Positions 20,304 through 29,874 of a stretch of 64,000 nucleotides of DNA are shown in pieces (the first letter of the stretch is position 1; every line of letters begins with the position of its first letter). A program made the position numbers and the translations under genes. The DNA is from Magnetococcales bacterium. GTDB lineage: Bacteria > Pseudomonadota > Magnetococcia > Magnetococcales > Magnetaquicoccaceae. Below the pieces are notes generated by a model. That model ran no database searches. It had not been told where the DNA came from and saw only the letters and a list, made by a program, of their open reading frames with translations. The DNA is taken from positions 1 to 64,000 of the forward strand of contig JADGAZ010000001.1 in assembly GCA_015231755.1 (NCBI GenBank). The letters run 5' to 3'.

Positions 20304-21158
20304 TCAACCGTTCTTCAAGCCTTCGTCCAATCGTTTCAATTGGCGCAGCAGGGCTTCGAGTTGATCGAAGGGCACCATGTTGGGGCCGTCGCAGGGGGCG
20401 AGGTCCGGGTCGGGATGGGTTTCCAGAAACACCGCCGCCACTCCGGTGGCCACGGCGGCCCGGGCCAAAGGGGCCACGAAGCGGCGTTCGCCTCCGGAGG
20501 CGTTGCCCAGTCCGCCGGGCTTTTGCACCGAATGGGTGGCGTCGAAGACCACCGGGGCGCCGCTGTCGGCCAGGATGGTCAAAGCCCGCATGTCCACCAC
20601 CAGATCCCCGTAACCAAACGCAAATCCCCGTTCGCAAACCAGAATGCGTTCATTGCCCGTGTCTCTGGCCTTTGCCACCACCCGGGCCATGTCCTGGGGA
20701 GCCAGGAACTGTCCTTTTTTGATGTTGACCGGTCGTTGGGTGCGGGCCGCTGCCTGGATCAGATCGGTTTGACGGCATAAAAAGGCCGGAGTCTGCAACA
20801 TGTCCACCACCTCGGCCACGGGGGCGGCCTGCTCCGGGGTGTGGATGTCGGTGACCACCGGCAGGCCCAGTTCCTGTTTGACCATGGCCAGGAGGTTCAG
20901 GCCGTCATCGAGTCCGGGTCCGCGAAACCCCTGGGAGGAGGTGCGGTTGGCCTTGTCGAAGGAGGCCTTGTAGATCCAGGGCAGTCCGACCCGGTTCATG
21001 ATGGCGCCGATGCGTGTGGCCGTGGACAGGGCGAACTCCCGACGGGTGGGGAGGGTATCGCCTTCCAGCACACAGGGACCGGCGATCAGGACCAAAGGCA
21101 AGCGGTTGCCGATGGCCAGATCCCCCACGGTGACGATGTGTTGCACCGGTGGTTCCAT
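20304..21158 (-). CDS. kdsA: 3-deoxy-8-phosphooctulonate synthase (KDO-8-P synthase)
   Basis: A 284-residue KdsA, condensing phosphoenolpyruvate with arabinose 5-phosphate to form KDO-8-phosphate for the inner core of lipopolysaccharide. Hallmarks are LIAGPCVLE, YKASFDKANRTS, the substrate loop GFRGPGLDDGL, VTDIHTPEQ and FLETHPDPDLAPCDGPNM. It lies 3 bases after pyrG and is probably cotranscribed with it; CTP from PyrG is also needed to activate KDO. Confidence 0.97.
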   Translation of the reverse strand: MEPPVQHIVTVGDLAIGNRLPLVLIAGPCVLEGDTLPTRREFALSTATRIGAIMNRVGLPWIYKASFDKANRTSSQGFRGPGLDDGLNLLAMVKQELGLPVVTDIHTPEQAAPVAEVVDMLQTPAFLCRQTDLIQAAARTQRPVNIKKGQFLAPQDMARVVAKARDTGNERILVCERGFAFGYGDLVVDMRALTILADSGAPVVFDATHSVQKPGGLGNASGGERRFVAPLARAAVATGVAAVFLETHPDPDLAPCDGPNMVPFDQLEALLRQLKRLDEGLKNG

Positions 21159-21161
21159 GGG

Positions 21162-22796
<1,635 letters not shown>

Positions 22797-22830
22797 TCAA
22801 TGCTCCGAGGGTGTGAGTCCGCGACAAGGA

Positions 22831-22861
22831 GATCATCCGTGTTGCTGCAAAACGGATGATC
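22831..22861. promoter_or_regulatory. Perfect hairpin upstream of pyrG
   Basis: Ten-base arms GATCATCCGT and ACGGATGATC flank an 11-base loop, 44 bases before the pyrG start. It could be a leader hairpin for pyrG or an operator in the divergent region. There is no T-tract. Confidence 0.5.
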
Positions 22862-22947
22862 CGCCCGAGTGGGAACAGCATACACCACTTCTCGTGGCGG
22901 GTATACGATTCCTTAGCGTCGGATCGGGGATCGATTCGCTGGCGCGG

Positions 22948-22976
22948 TTGACCCTGGTGTCCAGGTTTGTGATAAT
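22948..22976 (+). promoter_or_regulatory. Candidate sigma-70 promoter for the MucR-like gene
   Basis: TTGACC and GATAAT are separated by 17 bases, a near-consensus promoter. The -10 element ends 38 bases before the ATG at 23015, which has its own AGGAGG site. Confidence 0.65.
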
Positions 22977-23014
22977 GATGTGATTGTACTTATATCGCCG
23001 ACAAGGAGGGGGTC

Positions 23015-23683
23015 ATGCAAGGATTGGGTTTTTTGGGTCTGGTGTCGGTCCTTGGTTATATTGTCACCCGGATGGTGCTGGACAAACAAAGCGCCCCTCC
23101 CTCGGATCCGGGGCAATCCGCGCCATTGGCCACTTCCGGCGTCCATGCTCCGGCTCCCCAACCGGTGGTTTCGTCCCCCCCGGTCGTCTCCCCCAAGCCG
23201 GAACCCGTCCCTGTCGCCATCGAACCGGAAGCCGCTCCGGCTGTGGCCATGGCGCCTGAGCCGGAACCCGTCCCTGTCGCCATCGAACCGGAAGCCGCTC
23301 CGGCTGTGGCCATGGCGCCTGAGCCGGAACCCGTCCCTGTCGCCATCGAACCGGAAGCCGCTCCGGCTGTGGCCATGGCGCCTGAGCCGGAACCCGTCCC
23401 CCTGGAGCCGGAACCCGTCCCGGTCGATTCCGTCCCGGTTTTGCCGACCGTACCGGCGGTGCCGGTGGATCGGATCGTCACCGATCAGGGGATTGTCTGT
23501 TTGATTTGCGGTCAGACCTTCAAGGGATTGAAGGCCCATATCAACCGTACCCACAAGATCAGCGTGGAGGCGTATCGGGAGCAGTTCGGTCTGGATGAGC
23601 AGACCCCCATGTCCCCTCCCGTGGTGGCGTCGGCGGTGGCGGTGAAGAAAAATGGGAAAACTCCGGCCAGATCCGCCCCATGA
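23015..23683 (+). CDS. Membrane-anchored protein with Pro-rich repeats and Ros/MucR zinc finger
   Basis: A 222-residue protein with three parts. Residues about 3-21 (GLGFLGLVSVLGYIVTRMV) look like a membrane anchor. Residues about 30-150 are rich in Pro, Glu, Ala and Val and include three tandem 21-residue units. Residues about 158-195 match the Ros/MucR zinc-finger domain: VCLICGQTFKGLKAHINRTH supplies the Cys-x2-Cys and His ligands, and EAYREQFGL is the family's end motif. MucR proteins are normally soluble alphaproteobacterial DNA-binding regulators, so membrane tethering is odd. A strong AGGAGG site fixes the start. The last 125 bases overlap miaA on the other strand. Function is unknown. 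Confidence 0.8.
   Translation: MQGLGFLGLVSVLGYIVTRMVLDKQSAPPSDPGQSAPLATSGVHAPAPQPVVSSPPVVSPKPEPVPVAIEPEAAPAVAMAPEPEPVPVAIEPEAAPAVAMAPEPEPVPVAIEPEAAPAVAMAPEPEPVPLEPEPVPVDSVPVLPTVPAVPVDRIVTDQGIVCLICGQTFKGLKAHINRTHKISVEAYREQFGLDEQTPMSPPVVASAVAVKKNGKTPARSAP
23195..23383 (+). repeat. Three tandem 63-bp coding repeats
   Basis: Units at 23195-23257, 23258-23320 and 23321-23383 are almost identical and are followed by a partial fourth. Each encodes 21 residues of the PEPVPVAIEPEAAPAVAMAP type. They lie in the linker between the membrane anchor and the zinc finger. The copy number is likely to vary among relatives. Confidence 0.95.
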
Positions 23684-24575
23684 TCGTCCTGGCCTCGTGA
23701 AGGGGATCCTTGGCCGCCTCCAGCCAGTGGATGCGGATGCCGTGTCGCTCCATGCGGCGAAACCAGGTCTCCTGCCGTTTGGCGAACTGGCGGATGGCTT
23801 GCACCAGTTGATCGAACAGTTCAGCCCGGTCCAACGCGCCTTGCACGAACCGGGTGACGAAACGGTATTCCAGTCCCAACGCCTCCAGACTGGCGGGGGA
23901 GACCCCCCGGTTCAGCAGGTCGGCCACCTCCTCGATCAATCCGGTTTCCAGTCGCTGTTGCAACCGATCGGCGATCCGTTGCCGCAGAATGGCCCGTTCC
24001 CAGCGCATGCCCAGGATCAGGAAATCATGGTCCGGATCGGAGTGTGACACGGGAGGGGAATCGGGGGTGTTTTGATCCAAGGTGGCCTGGGCGATTTCGA
24101 TGGCGCGGATGGCCCTTTCCCGGGTTTCCAGATCCGTGGTGTTGTGTTGGGTCGGTTTGAGGGTCAGCAGACGGGCGGTCAAGGCGTCATCGGACAGGGT
24201 GTGCAGATGCGCCCGCAGTGCCGGATCCGCTCTGGCCGGGGCCAGCCGGTATCCCCGAATGAGGGCTTCCAGATACAGTCCCGTGCCTCCGACCAGGATG
24301 GGCAGACCGCCTCGCCCCTGGATCTCCGGCAACAGCGCCAGGCAGCGTTGCTGAAACTGGAACAGGTCGAACGCTTCTCCCGGATCCACCACGTCGATCA
24401 GATGATAGGGAATGGGGCCGTACTCCTCCAGATCCTTGCCGGTGCCGATGTCCAGACCGCGATAGACCTGGCGCGAGTCCGCCGACAGGATCTCCCCGGC
24501 GATACCCTGGGCCAGTTGCACCGCCAGACGGGTCTTGCCGGAAGCGGTGGGTCCGAGAATGACAAGAATTTTCAT
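23559..24575 (-). CDS. miaA: tRNA dimethylallyltransferase
   Basis: A 338-residue MiaA, adding a dimethylallyl group to A37 of tRNAs that read codons starting with U. The P-loop is ILGPTASGKTRLA; other hallmarks are LSADSRQVYRGLDIGTGK, PYHLIDVVDP, LVGGTGLYLEAL and the C-terminal FAKRQETWFRR. The start at 24575 matches the usual MKILVILGPTASGK opening; the longer frame is rejected. A tail of about 30 low-complexity residues at the C terminus is read through the end of the convergent zinc-finger gene, an overlap of 125 bases. Confidence 0.96.
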   Translation of the reverse strand: MKILVILGPTASGKTRLAVQLAQGIAGEILSADSRQVYRGLDIGTGKDLEEYGPIPYHLIDVVDPGEAFDLFQFQQRCLALLPEIQGRGGLPILVGGTGLYLEALIRGYRLAPARADPALRAHLHTLSDDALTARLLTLKPTQHNTTDLETRERAIRAIEIAQATLDQNTPDSPPVSHSDPDHDFLILGMRWERAILRQRIADRLQQRLETGLIEEVADLLNRGVSPASLEALGLEYRFVTRFVQGALDRAELFDQLVQAIRQFAKRQETWFRRMERHGIRIHWLEAAKDPLHEARTIMGRIWPEFSHFSSPPPPTPPREGTWGSAHPDRTAPDTPPR

Positions 24576-24777
24576 GGCGACTCGTCGGGATGATCCGGTT
24601 TTGGGCGTGGATGGGGTGGGGGGATTGTAAACGGGTCTGCGGGTTTTCGCCAAATGGATTGCACCACGGACAGCAAGGAGCGGTCAGGCGCTCTTCGCCA
24701 TTTTTTGCGTGGCATCCGCCCTCGGCAGGCCAATGACCATCCGTGACTGGATCTTGAACAAAAAGGAGACAACAAAC

Positions 24778-25161
24778 ATGGGATGGTCGTTTGTGGCGGT
24801 GGCGGTGGGGGCCGGTCTGGGGGCATTGCTGCGCTGGGGCCTGGGGGTGCGTTTCAATGCACTGTTTTCCACCCTGCCTCCCGGTACCCTGATGGCCAAC
24901 CTCATTGGTGGTTACATCGTGGGATTGGCTTTGGCCTTTTTTTCTCAGCTTCCCGGGCTTTCCAGCGAGTGGCGTCTGTTGGTGGTCACCGGTTTTTGCG
25001 GCGGGCTGACCACCTTTTCCACCTTTTCCGCCGAGGTGCTGACCCTGTTGCAACAGGGCCGGATCGTCTGGGGCGTGACGGCCATCGGGGTGCATGTGAT
25101 CGGATCGCTGCTGATGACCCTGCTGGGGGCGTTGAGCGGTCAGTGGCTGATGAACCGGTGA
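24778..25161 (+). CDS. crcB: Fluoride exporter FluC/CrcB
   Basis: A 127-residue dual-topology fluoride channel with four membrane segments. Family motifs are present: [27 protein letters not shown] and [15 protein letters not shown], where the Asn and Phe residues line the fluoride path. The start at 24778 follows AAGGAG. A fluoride riboswitch was looked for upstream but no convincing match was seen. It sits between miaA and a PhoPQ-like pair on the other strand. Confidence 0.95.
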   Translation: MGWSFVAVAVGAGLGALLRWGLGVRFNALFSTLPPGTLMANLIGGYIVGLALAFFSQLPGLSSEWRLLVVTGFCGGLTTFSTFSAEVLTLLQQGRIVWGVTAIGVHVIGSLLMTLLGALSGQWLMNR

Positions 25162-25183
25162 CTCCTGAACCGACAGGGTGCGA

Positions 25184-26542
25184 TCAGATGACCCGCCGGA
25201 TGGGCAGGATCACCTCCGCCAGAAATCCTCCCAGGGATTCCGAACGATCGAACCGGATCGTGCCGGCGTAGTGGTCCACGGTTTCGCGCACGATGGTCAA
25301 TCCCAGCCCGTGGCCGGAGCGTTGTTCGTCGAGGCGTACCCCCCGACGGGTGAGATGGGCGGTTTCGCCGGGGTCGACTCCGGGTCCATCGTCTTCCACC
25401 CGCAGGATGCAGCGCGTTTTTTCCTCCACCAGCGAAACCCGGATCTGACCCCGGCACCATTTGCAGGCGTTGTCGAGCAAATTGCCCAGCAACTCCATCA
25501 TGTCCTCTTCGTCGAAGGGCAGGGAGAGTCCGGGAGGCAGATTCAGGTCGATTTCGATTTTCTTTTGGAAATGAATGTTTTTCAGGGTGCGGGCCAGCAT
25601 GCCCAGGGCCTGTTCCGGAATGAAAAAACGACCCGGTACAGGCTGGTCGGCCATGCGTGCCCGTCTGAGTTCCCGATCGATGAGGGTCTGGAGCGCATCC
25701 AGACGGCTCATCATCTCCTGATGATGATCGTCGCTCAATCCCGGATCCCCCCGTCTTAGGATTTGCGACAGGGTGGTCAGGGGGGATTTCATGGCGTGGG
25801 CCAGATTGGAGATGGTGGAACGGGATCGCACCAGCCGCTGTTCCAGTCGCAACAACAGATGGTTGATCTGTTCCACCACGGGTTTGATCTCCGCGGGCAC
25901 ATCCTCCCGCAACCGGCTGATCTGTCCGGTCATCAACTGGACCACCCCTTCGCGAATCTCTTCGATGGGGCGCATCGCCCGTCGCACCGCGACGATCTGG
26001 ATCATGGTGAGCAATCCCAGAAACAGCAGGGAGACGATGCCGTGCATCCACAGGAACTGGTCCAGATCCCCCTCGATGGGGGTCAGGTTTTCGGCTACGG
26101 TGATGATCAGTTGACGTTCCCGCAGGGTGATGGATTTGACCAAGACCAGCAGCGGTTCTTTTTTGGGACCCACCCCCCAATGGCGCAGTTTTTCACCGGG
26201 GCGGATGGCGGGTGGTTGCAAGGAGAATTCACCCAGGGACTGGGAGCGCAGGGTTTGAACCGGGCCGTCCCCCTGGAGGGTGATTTGATAGTAGTATCCG
26301 GAAAAAGCATGATGAAACAAGGCATCGACATGTTTTTCGTTGAGCTTGACCGCGTCGGTTTCGTCCAGGGAGAGTTCCGCCAGAATGCTGGCGATCTCCC
26401 CGTCCATGCGGTCTTCCAGGTAGTTGGCGGTCAACTCCCGCAGCGCCATGCCCACCACCCACCAGGACAACAGAATCATCACCGTCAGACCAGTGACCAG
26501 CGTGGCGAGCAGTTGATTCTTGATGGTCCCGATGTGTTTCAT
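25184..26542 (-). CDS. PhoQ-like sensor histidine kinase
   Basis: A 452-residue membrane kinase. There are two membrane helices (about residues 8-30 and 166-188) flanking a periplasmic sensor of about 135 residues, then a HAMP-like linker. The phosphorylated His is in NLAHAMKSPLTTL, a PhoQ-type variant of the H box (HxMKSPL instead of HELRTPL). The ATP-binding domain shows LLGNLLDNACKWC (N box), VEDDGPGVD (G1) and SGHGLGLTIV (G2). Its ATG overlaps the stop of the regulator gene by 4 bases. Closeness to two mgtE genes suggests, but does not prove, magnesium sensing. Confidence 0.92.
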   Translation of the reverse strand: MKHIGTIKNQLLATLVTGLTVMILLSWWVVGMALRELTANYLEDRMDGEIASILAELSLDETDAVKLNEKHVDALFHHAFSGYYYQITLQGDGPVQTLRSQSLGEFSLQPPAIRPGEKLRHWGVGPKKEPLLVLVKSITLRERQLIITVAENLTPIEGDLDQFLWMHGIVSLLFLGLLTMIQIVAVRRAMRPIEEIREGVVQLMTGQISRLREDVPAEIKPVVEQINHLLLRLEQRLVRSRSTISNLAHAMKSPLTTLSQILRRGDPGLSDDHHQEMMSRLDALQTLIDRELRRARMADQPVPGRFFIPEQALGMLARTLKNIHFQKKIEIDLNLPPGLSLPFDEEDMMELLGNLLDNACKWCRGQIRVSLVEEKTRCILRVEDDGPGVDPGETAHLTRRGVRLDEQRSGHGLGLTIVRETVDHYAGTIRFDRSESLGGFLAEVILPIRRVI

Positions 26543-27213
26543 GCCCGCTTTTCGCCGGGGGTGAACAGATAACCTTGCCAACGCAAGGTGCTGATTACTT
26601 CGCGGCCCATTTTCTTGCGCAAATGGTTCACATAGACCTCGATGACGTTGTGATCCGTCACCTTGTCGAAATCGTAGATCGCCTCCATCAGGCTCTCCTT
26701 GGAGTGGATGCGGCCCGGAGAGAGCATGAAAATCCGCAGCAGACGAAATTCCATAGAGGTCAAACGCGCCTCGTTGCCGTCCGGCATGCGCACGCTTTGT
26801 CGTCCTTCGTCCAGGGAGTAGCCTCCCACGGTCAAGGTTCCTTGCAGGCGGGCGTGACAGCGGTGGATCAGGGCACGCAGACGGGCCAACAGTTCTTCGA
26901 CGTGAAACGGTTTGCCCAGATAGTCGTCGGCGCCCGCATCGATGCCTTCCACCCGTTCCCACCACATGTTGCGGGCGGTGAGCACGATCACCGGAATCTG
27001 GTTGCGTGCCCGTCTCCAGTTGCCCAGCACCGCCAACCCGGAGCGGTCCGGCAGCCCGAGATCCAGAATGGCCGCGTGATAGACGGTTTCATTGGCCATG
27101 GCCTCGCCGTTTTCGCCGTCATGCACCACATCCACCGCGAATCCGGCTTCGTCCAGTTTTTTCTTTAAATGATCCGACAGTACACGGTCATCTTCAATGA
27201 TCAGAATGCGCAT
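26539..27213 (-). CDS. PhoP-like OmpR-family response regulator
   Basis: A 224-residue response regulator. The receiver has IIEDDRVL, phospho-acceptor Asp51 in AILDLGLPDRSGL, and Lys in YLGKPFHVEELLARL. The winged helix has LTSMEFRLLRIFMLSPGRIHS and EVYVNHLRKKMGREVI with RWQGYLF, close to PhoP/QseB-type regulators. It is coupled to the downstream kinase by an ATGA overlap. The upstream region holds a TCAATTGA palindrome but no recognised PhoP box. Confidence 0.93.
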   Translation of the reverse strand: MRILIIEDDRVLSDHLKKKLDEAGFAVDVVHDGENGEAMANETVYHAAILDLGLPDRSGLAVLGNWRRARNQIPVIVLTARNMWWERVEGIDAGADDYLGKPFHVEELLARLRALIHRCHARLQGTLTVGGYSLDEGRQSVRMPDGNEARLTSMEFRLLRIFMLSPGRIHSKESLMEAIYDFDKVTDHNVIEVYVNHLRKKMGREVISTLRWQGYLFTPGEKRA

Positions 27214-27563
27214 GCTTGGCTCTCTTTTTTCGTTTTTGGGGTGCGTCGAATCCCGGCGTGATCAAAACCGCGTGCAGATGCAACCGTCTGCCTGGTAGAG
27301 TGTATTGATTTCAATTGACAATCTGTGCCAGGGTCGGTTGGCGCGGGCCTGCGGCCGGGATTTTTGTATGGCGCAGTCGTTATCCATTCCGCATGATCTT
27401 AACAGGGTGAACTGAATTTATCCTGAAGAGGCATGATTTTTTTTCAGAAATGGATCAATCGAGGAGGAGGACGGAATGGGAAACGGCCATGAGGGCAGAC
27501 TTTTGGATCGTCTGCGCTCATGGCCGTTTTTTTTAATTCAGGTGGGGATGGGGTTGCGTCCGA
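27214..27563. other. Intergenic region between the phoP-like and SUMF1 genes, containing a plus-strand terminator
   Basis: A 350-base gap; both flanking genes are on the minus strand. It contains TTGATTTCAATTGACA near 27305-27320, a GGCC-TGC-GGCC stem followed by T5 near 27350-27366, a T8 run near 27448, a GGAGGAGGA stretch near 27462-27471 and the strong terminator at 27481-27534. No protein gene is supported on the plus strand. Confidence 0.6.
27481..27534 (+). terminator. Very strong intrinsic terminator on the plus strand
   Basis: A 13-bp perfect outer stem (27481-27493 with 27517-27529) and a 6-bp inner stem (GCAGAC/GTCTGC) are separated by a single G-G mismatch, and followed by eight Ts (27527-27534). 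The orientation terminates plus-strand RNA, yet both neighbouring genes are on the minus strand. It most likely ends a small RNA. Confidence 0.9.
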
Positions 27564-28364
27564 TCACTGGCAATTTTTGGCCAGACGGAATCCCAGACTG
27601 TTGTTGCGGCCCGATTGGCCAAAATAAAAGCGGATTGCCGAACGGATGTGTTCGGGATCATCGTGCCAGCCGCCGCCGCGATGCATGCGCAAGGCGGGGC
27701 CGGAGGCGGGACCCGTGGGATCGCTGGGGGGAGATAGGGCATAGTAGCCGTCCGAGTAGCGGTCCGAGACCCACTCCCAGACATTGCCCAACATGTCGTG
27801 CAATCCCCAGGCGTTGGGCTTGAGTTGTCCCACGGGATGGGGTTTGCCGCCGGTGGTGCCGGTTTCGTCGCCGTGCCAAGCGTACTGGAGCATTTCGCTG
27901 TCACCGTCCCCCCAGGGGCGGATGGTGGTGCTGCCGGCTCGGGCGGCGTATTCCCACTCGGCCTCCGTGGGCAGGCGATAGTCCGAGGTCTTTTCCTTTT
28001 CGTTGAGCTTTTTGATGAAGTCTTGGACCATGTTCCAGGAGACCTCTTGCACCGGCAGGGTACGGCCTTTGAATTCGCTGGGATTGTCCTTCATGACCGC
28101 GATCCATTGATCCTGGGTGACCTCGTATTTGCCCAGGCAGAAGGGTTTGGTAATGGTAACCGGATGCACAGGCATTTCCGAATCACTGGCTTCGGTGTCG
28201 AAATGTTTGTCCGAGCCCATTTTGAAGTGTCCCGGGGGAATGCGGACCAAGACCATGTGGATGGAATTGGTGATCTCTTGCAGCGAGTTGGGCACGGTGT
28301 CGGCCTGGGCGCTGTTCCAGGCAACGAGCCAGGGAATCGTCACAATGGCGAGGAGTCGAATCAT
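27564..28364 (-). CDS. Secreted SUMF1/FGE-fold (formylglycine-generating-enzyme-like) protein
   Basis: A 266-residue protein with a signal peptide (IRLLAIVTIPWLVAWNSAQA) and one FGE-sulfatase (SUMF1) domain. Visible family landmarks are PGHFKMGSD, CLGKYEVTQDQWIAVM, PVQEVSWNMVQDFI, YRLPTEAEWEYAARAG, GLHDMLGNVWEW and RGGGW. The active-site cysteine pair of true formylglycine-generating enzymes is not evident after RGGGW, so a binding or structural role is more likely than catalysis. The start at 28364 gives the signal peptide. It lies between a PhoPQ-like pair and mgtE on the same strand. Confidence 0.88.
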   Translation of the reverse strand: MIRLLAIVTIPWLVAWNSAQADTVPNSLQEITNSIHMVLVRIPPGHFKMGSDKHFDTEASDSEMPVHPVTITKPFCLGKYEVTQDQWIAVMKDNPSEFKGRTLPVQEVSWNMVQDFIKKLNEKEKTSDYRLPTEAEWEYAARAGSTTIRPWGDGDSEMLQYAWHGDETGTTGGKPHPVGQLKPNAWGLHDMLGNVWEWVSDRYSDGYYALSPPSDPTGPASGPALRMHRGGGWHDDPEHIRSAIRFYFGQSGRNNSLGFRLAKNCQ

Positions 28365-28416
28365 AGCGGTTGCGCTCCATGGTCGAATGGGATGGTATGG
28401 CACTATTGCACTCCAT

Positions 28417-29805
28417 TTAGGGGCGAAAGGTCAAGAATGCAATGATCAGATAGTTGGTGGAACCAACCAGATCGATGAACGTCAGCGCCAGCGGACCGGA
28501 GGCGATGGCCGGGTCGGTACCGATTTTCTTGAAGAAAAACGGCAACGACATGGCGATGGTGGAGGCCGCGGGAATGTTGAGCATCATCGCCAGTCCCACG
28601 GTGAGGGAGAGCAGCGGATTCTGGAACAAAAGATAGGCGGCCAGGGCCAGGAAAAGCCCGTAGACCGCTCCCTGGATCAGGTTGGCGGCCAGTTCCTTGA
28701 GCATCAGACGGAAAAAATGGGAGTTGTTGAGCAATCCCAGCGCCAGTCCCCGGACCGCCACCGAGCCGGTCTGACTGCCGGCGTTGCCCGACATGCCGAT
28801 GACCACGGGAAAGAAAAAGGCCAACTGCACGATGGAAGAAAGCGTCTCTTCAAAGCCATCGAGAATGGCGGAGATCACCAGATAGCCGATGAAGGCGCTG
28901 ATCAGCCAGGGAACCCGGACCCGGAAGATGTGAAACGGGGATTGAGCCAGGATATCGTTGTTCTGAGAGCCGATTCCGGCGCGTTTGAGCATGGCGCGGT
29001 TGTTTTCGTCCTGGATCACGTCCACGAGGTTGTCGATGGTGATCTGTCCCACCAGCGATCCCCGATCGTCCACCACCGGAATGGCCAGCAGGCGGTAATG
29101 GGAGATCTGTCGGGCCACCTCGTCGAGGGGGGTGTTGACGTGGACCCGGACCAATCGGGAATTTTCCAGTTCTTCCAGGGGGGTTTCGGATTCGGCCAGC
29201 ATGAGACGGCGCAGGGAACAGACTCCGGCAAGCCGTTTCTGGGCGTTGGTGGTGTACAGATAAAAGACCGAATCGTGGGATGAAAGCCTCTGAATGATGT
29301 GGATGGCTTCAGCCGCGGTGGTGTTCTCCGGCAGGGCGAGAACCTTGGAAGACATGAGGCTGCCGGCGGTATTGTGCTTGTAATTGGAAACATCGTCTCC
29401 CAGGGTGAGATCCTCGTTCAACGCCTTCTTGATGCGTTCGGCGGCCTCTTCGTGCAGCATGTCGAGATTGCGTTGACACACCTCGTCCGGGAGGCATTCC
29501 AACATGGCCACGATGTGTTCGAGTTCACAATGGGTGAGGATGTATTTCTTGTGGGTCTCGCGCATCTCTTCGAAGACCAGCGCGGCGTGCTGGGGCGGCG
29601 TGATGAATTCAAAGAGCTCGCAGGCTTTTTCTTCCGCGAAGTCGCAAAAGACATGGGCGGCGTCGTCGGGCTTGAGTTTGAACAACATTTGCGACAAATG
29701 GAATTTGGCGCCCTTGCGATACAGTCGCTCGATGGCCTCCGGAATCTGGGGATCGTAGGCCTGCGAAGATTGCGCTTCGGAGTCGTCGAAATTGACCATG
29801 CTCAT
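28417..29805 (-). CDS. mgtE: Magnesium transporter MgtE (paralogue 1)
   Basis: A 462-residue MgtE. Order of parts: a cytoplasmic N domain (about 1-140, superhelical repeats), two CBS domains (about 145-275, with SLMSSKVLALPENTTAAEAI and RLLAIPVVDDRGSLVGQITID), a plug helix and five membrane helices. The selectivity region GMSGNAGSQTGSVAVRGLALG is present. The channel opens at low internal Mg. It follows a second mgtE by 69 bases and is probably cotranscribed. Confidence 0.96.
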   Translation of the reverse strand: MSMVNFDDSEAQSSQAYDPQIPEAIERLYRKGAKFHLSQMLFKLKPDDAAHVFCDFAEEKACELFEFITPPQHAALVFEEMRETHKKYILTHCELEHIVAMLECLPDEVCQRNLDMLHEEAAERIKKALNEDLTLGDDVSNYKHNTAGSLMSSKVLALPENTTAAEAIHIIQRLSSHDSVFYLYTTNAQKRLAGVCSLRRLMLAESETPLEELENSRLVRVHVNTPLDEVARQISHYRLLAIPVVDDRGSLVGQITIDNLVDVIQDENNRAMLKRAGIGSQNNDILAQSPFHIFRVRVPWLISAFIGYLVISAILDGFEETLSSIVQLAFFFPVVIGMSGNAGSQTGSVAVRGLALGLLNNSHFFRLMLKELAANLIQGAVYGLFLALAAYLLFQNPLLSLTVGLAMMLNIPAASTIAMSLPFFFKKIGTDPAIASGPLALTFIDLVGSTNYLIIAFLTFRP

Positions 29806-29874
29806 GGTGGAATCAATGTCCTTTGTAGACTGGATAGGGGAGTTCCGATGGCGATATGGCAGCGGAAATCGGGC

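Noticed and set aside
23195-23383. CRISPR-like regular repeats
   Set aside because: The three 63-bp units are directly tandem without spacers and encode an in-frame peptide repeat.
24576-24777. Possible fluoride riboswitch upstream of crcB
   Set aside because: The region has GGCG...TTCGCC-like pairing near 24687, but the conserved GATG after the first stem and the downstream pseudoknot segment are not found.
27241-27300. tRNA-like T-loop sequence (GTCGAATCC)
   Set aside because: No acceptor stem, D arm or anticodon arm can be built around it.
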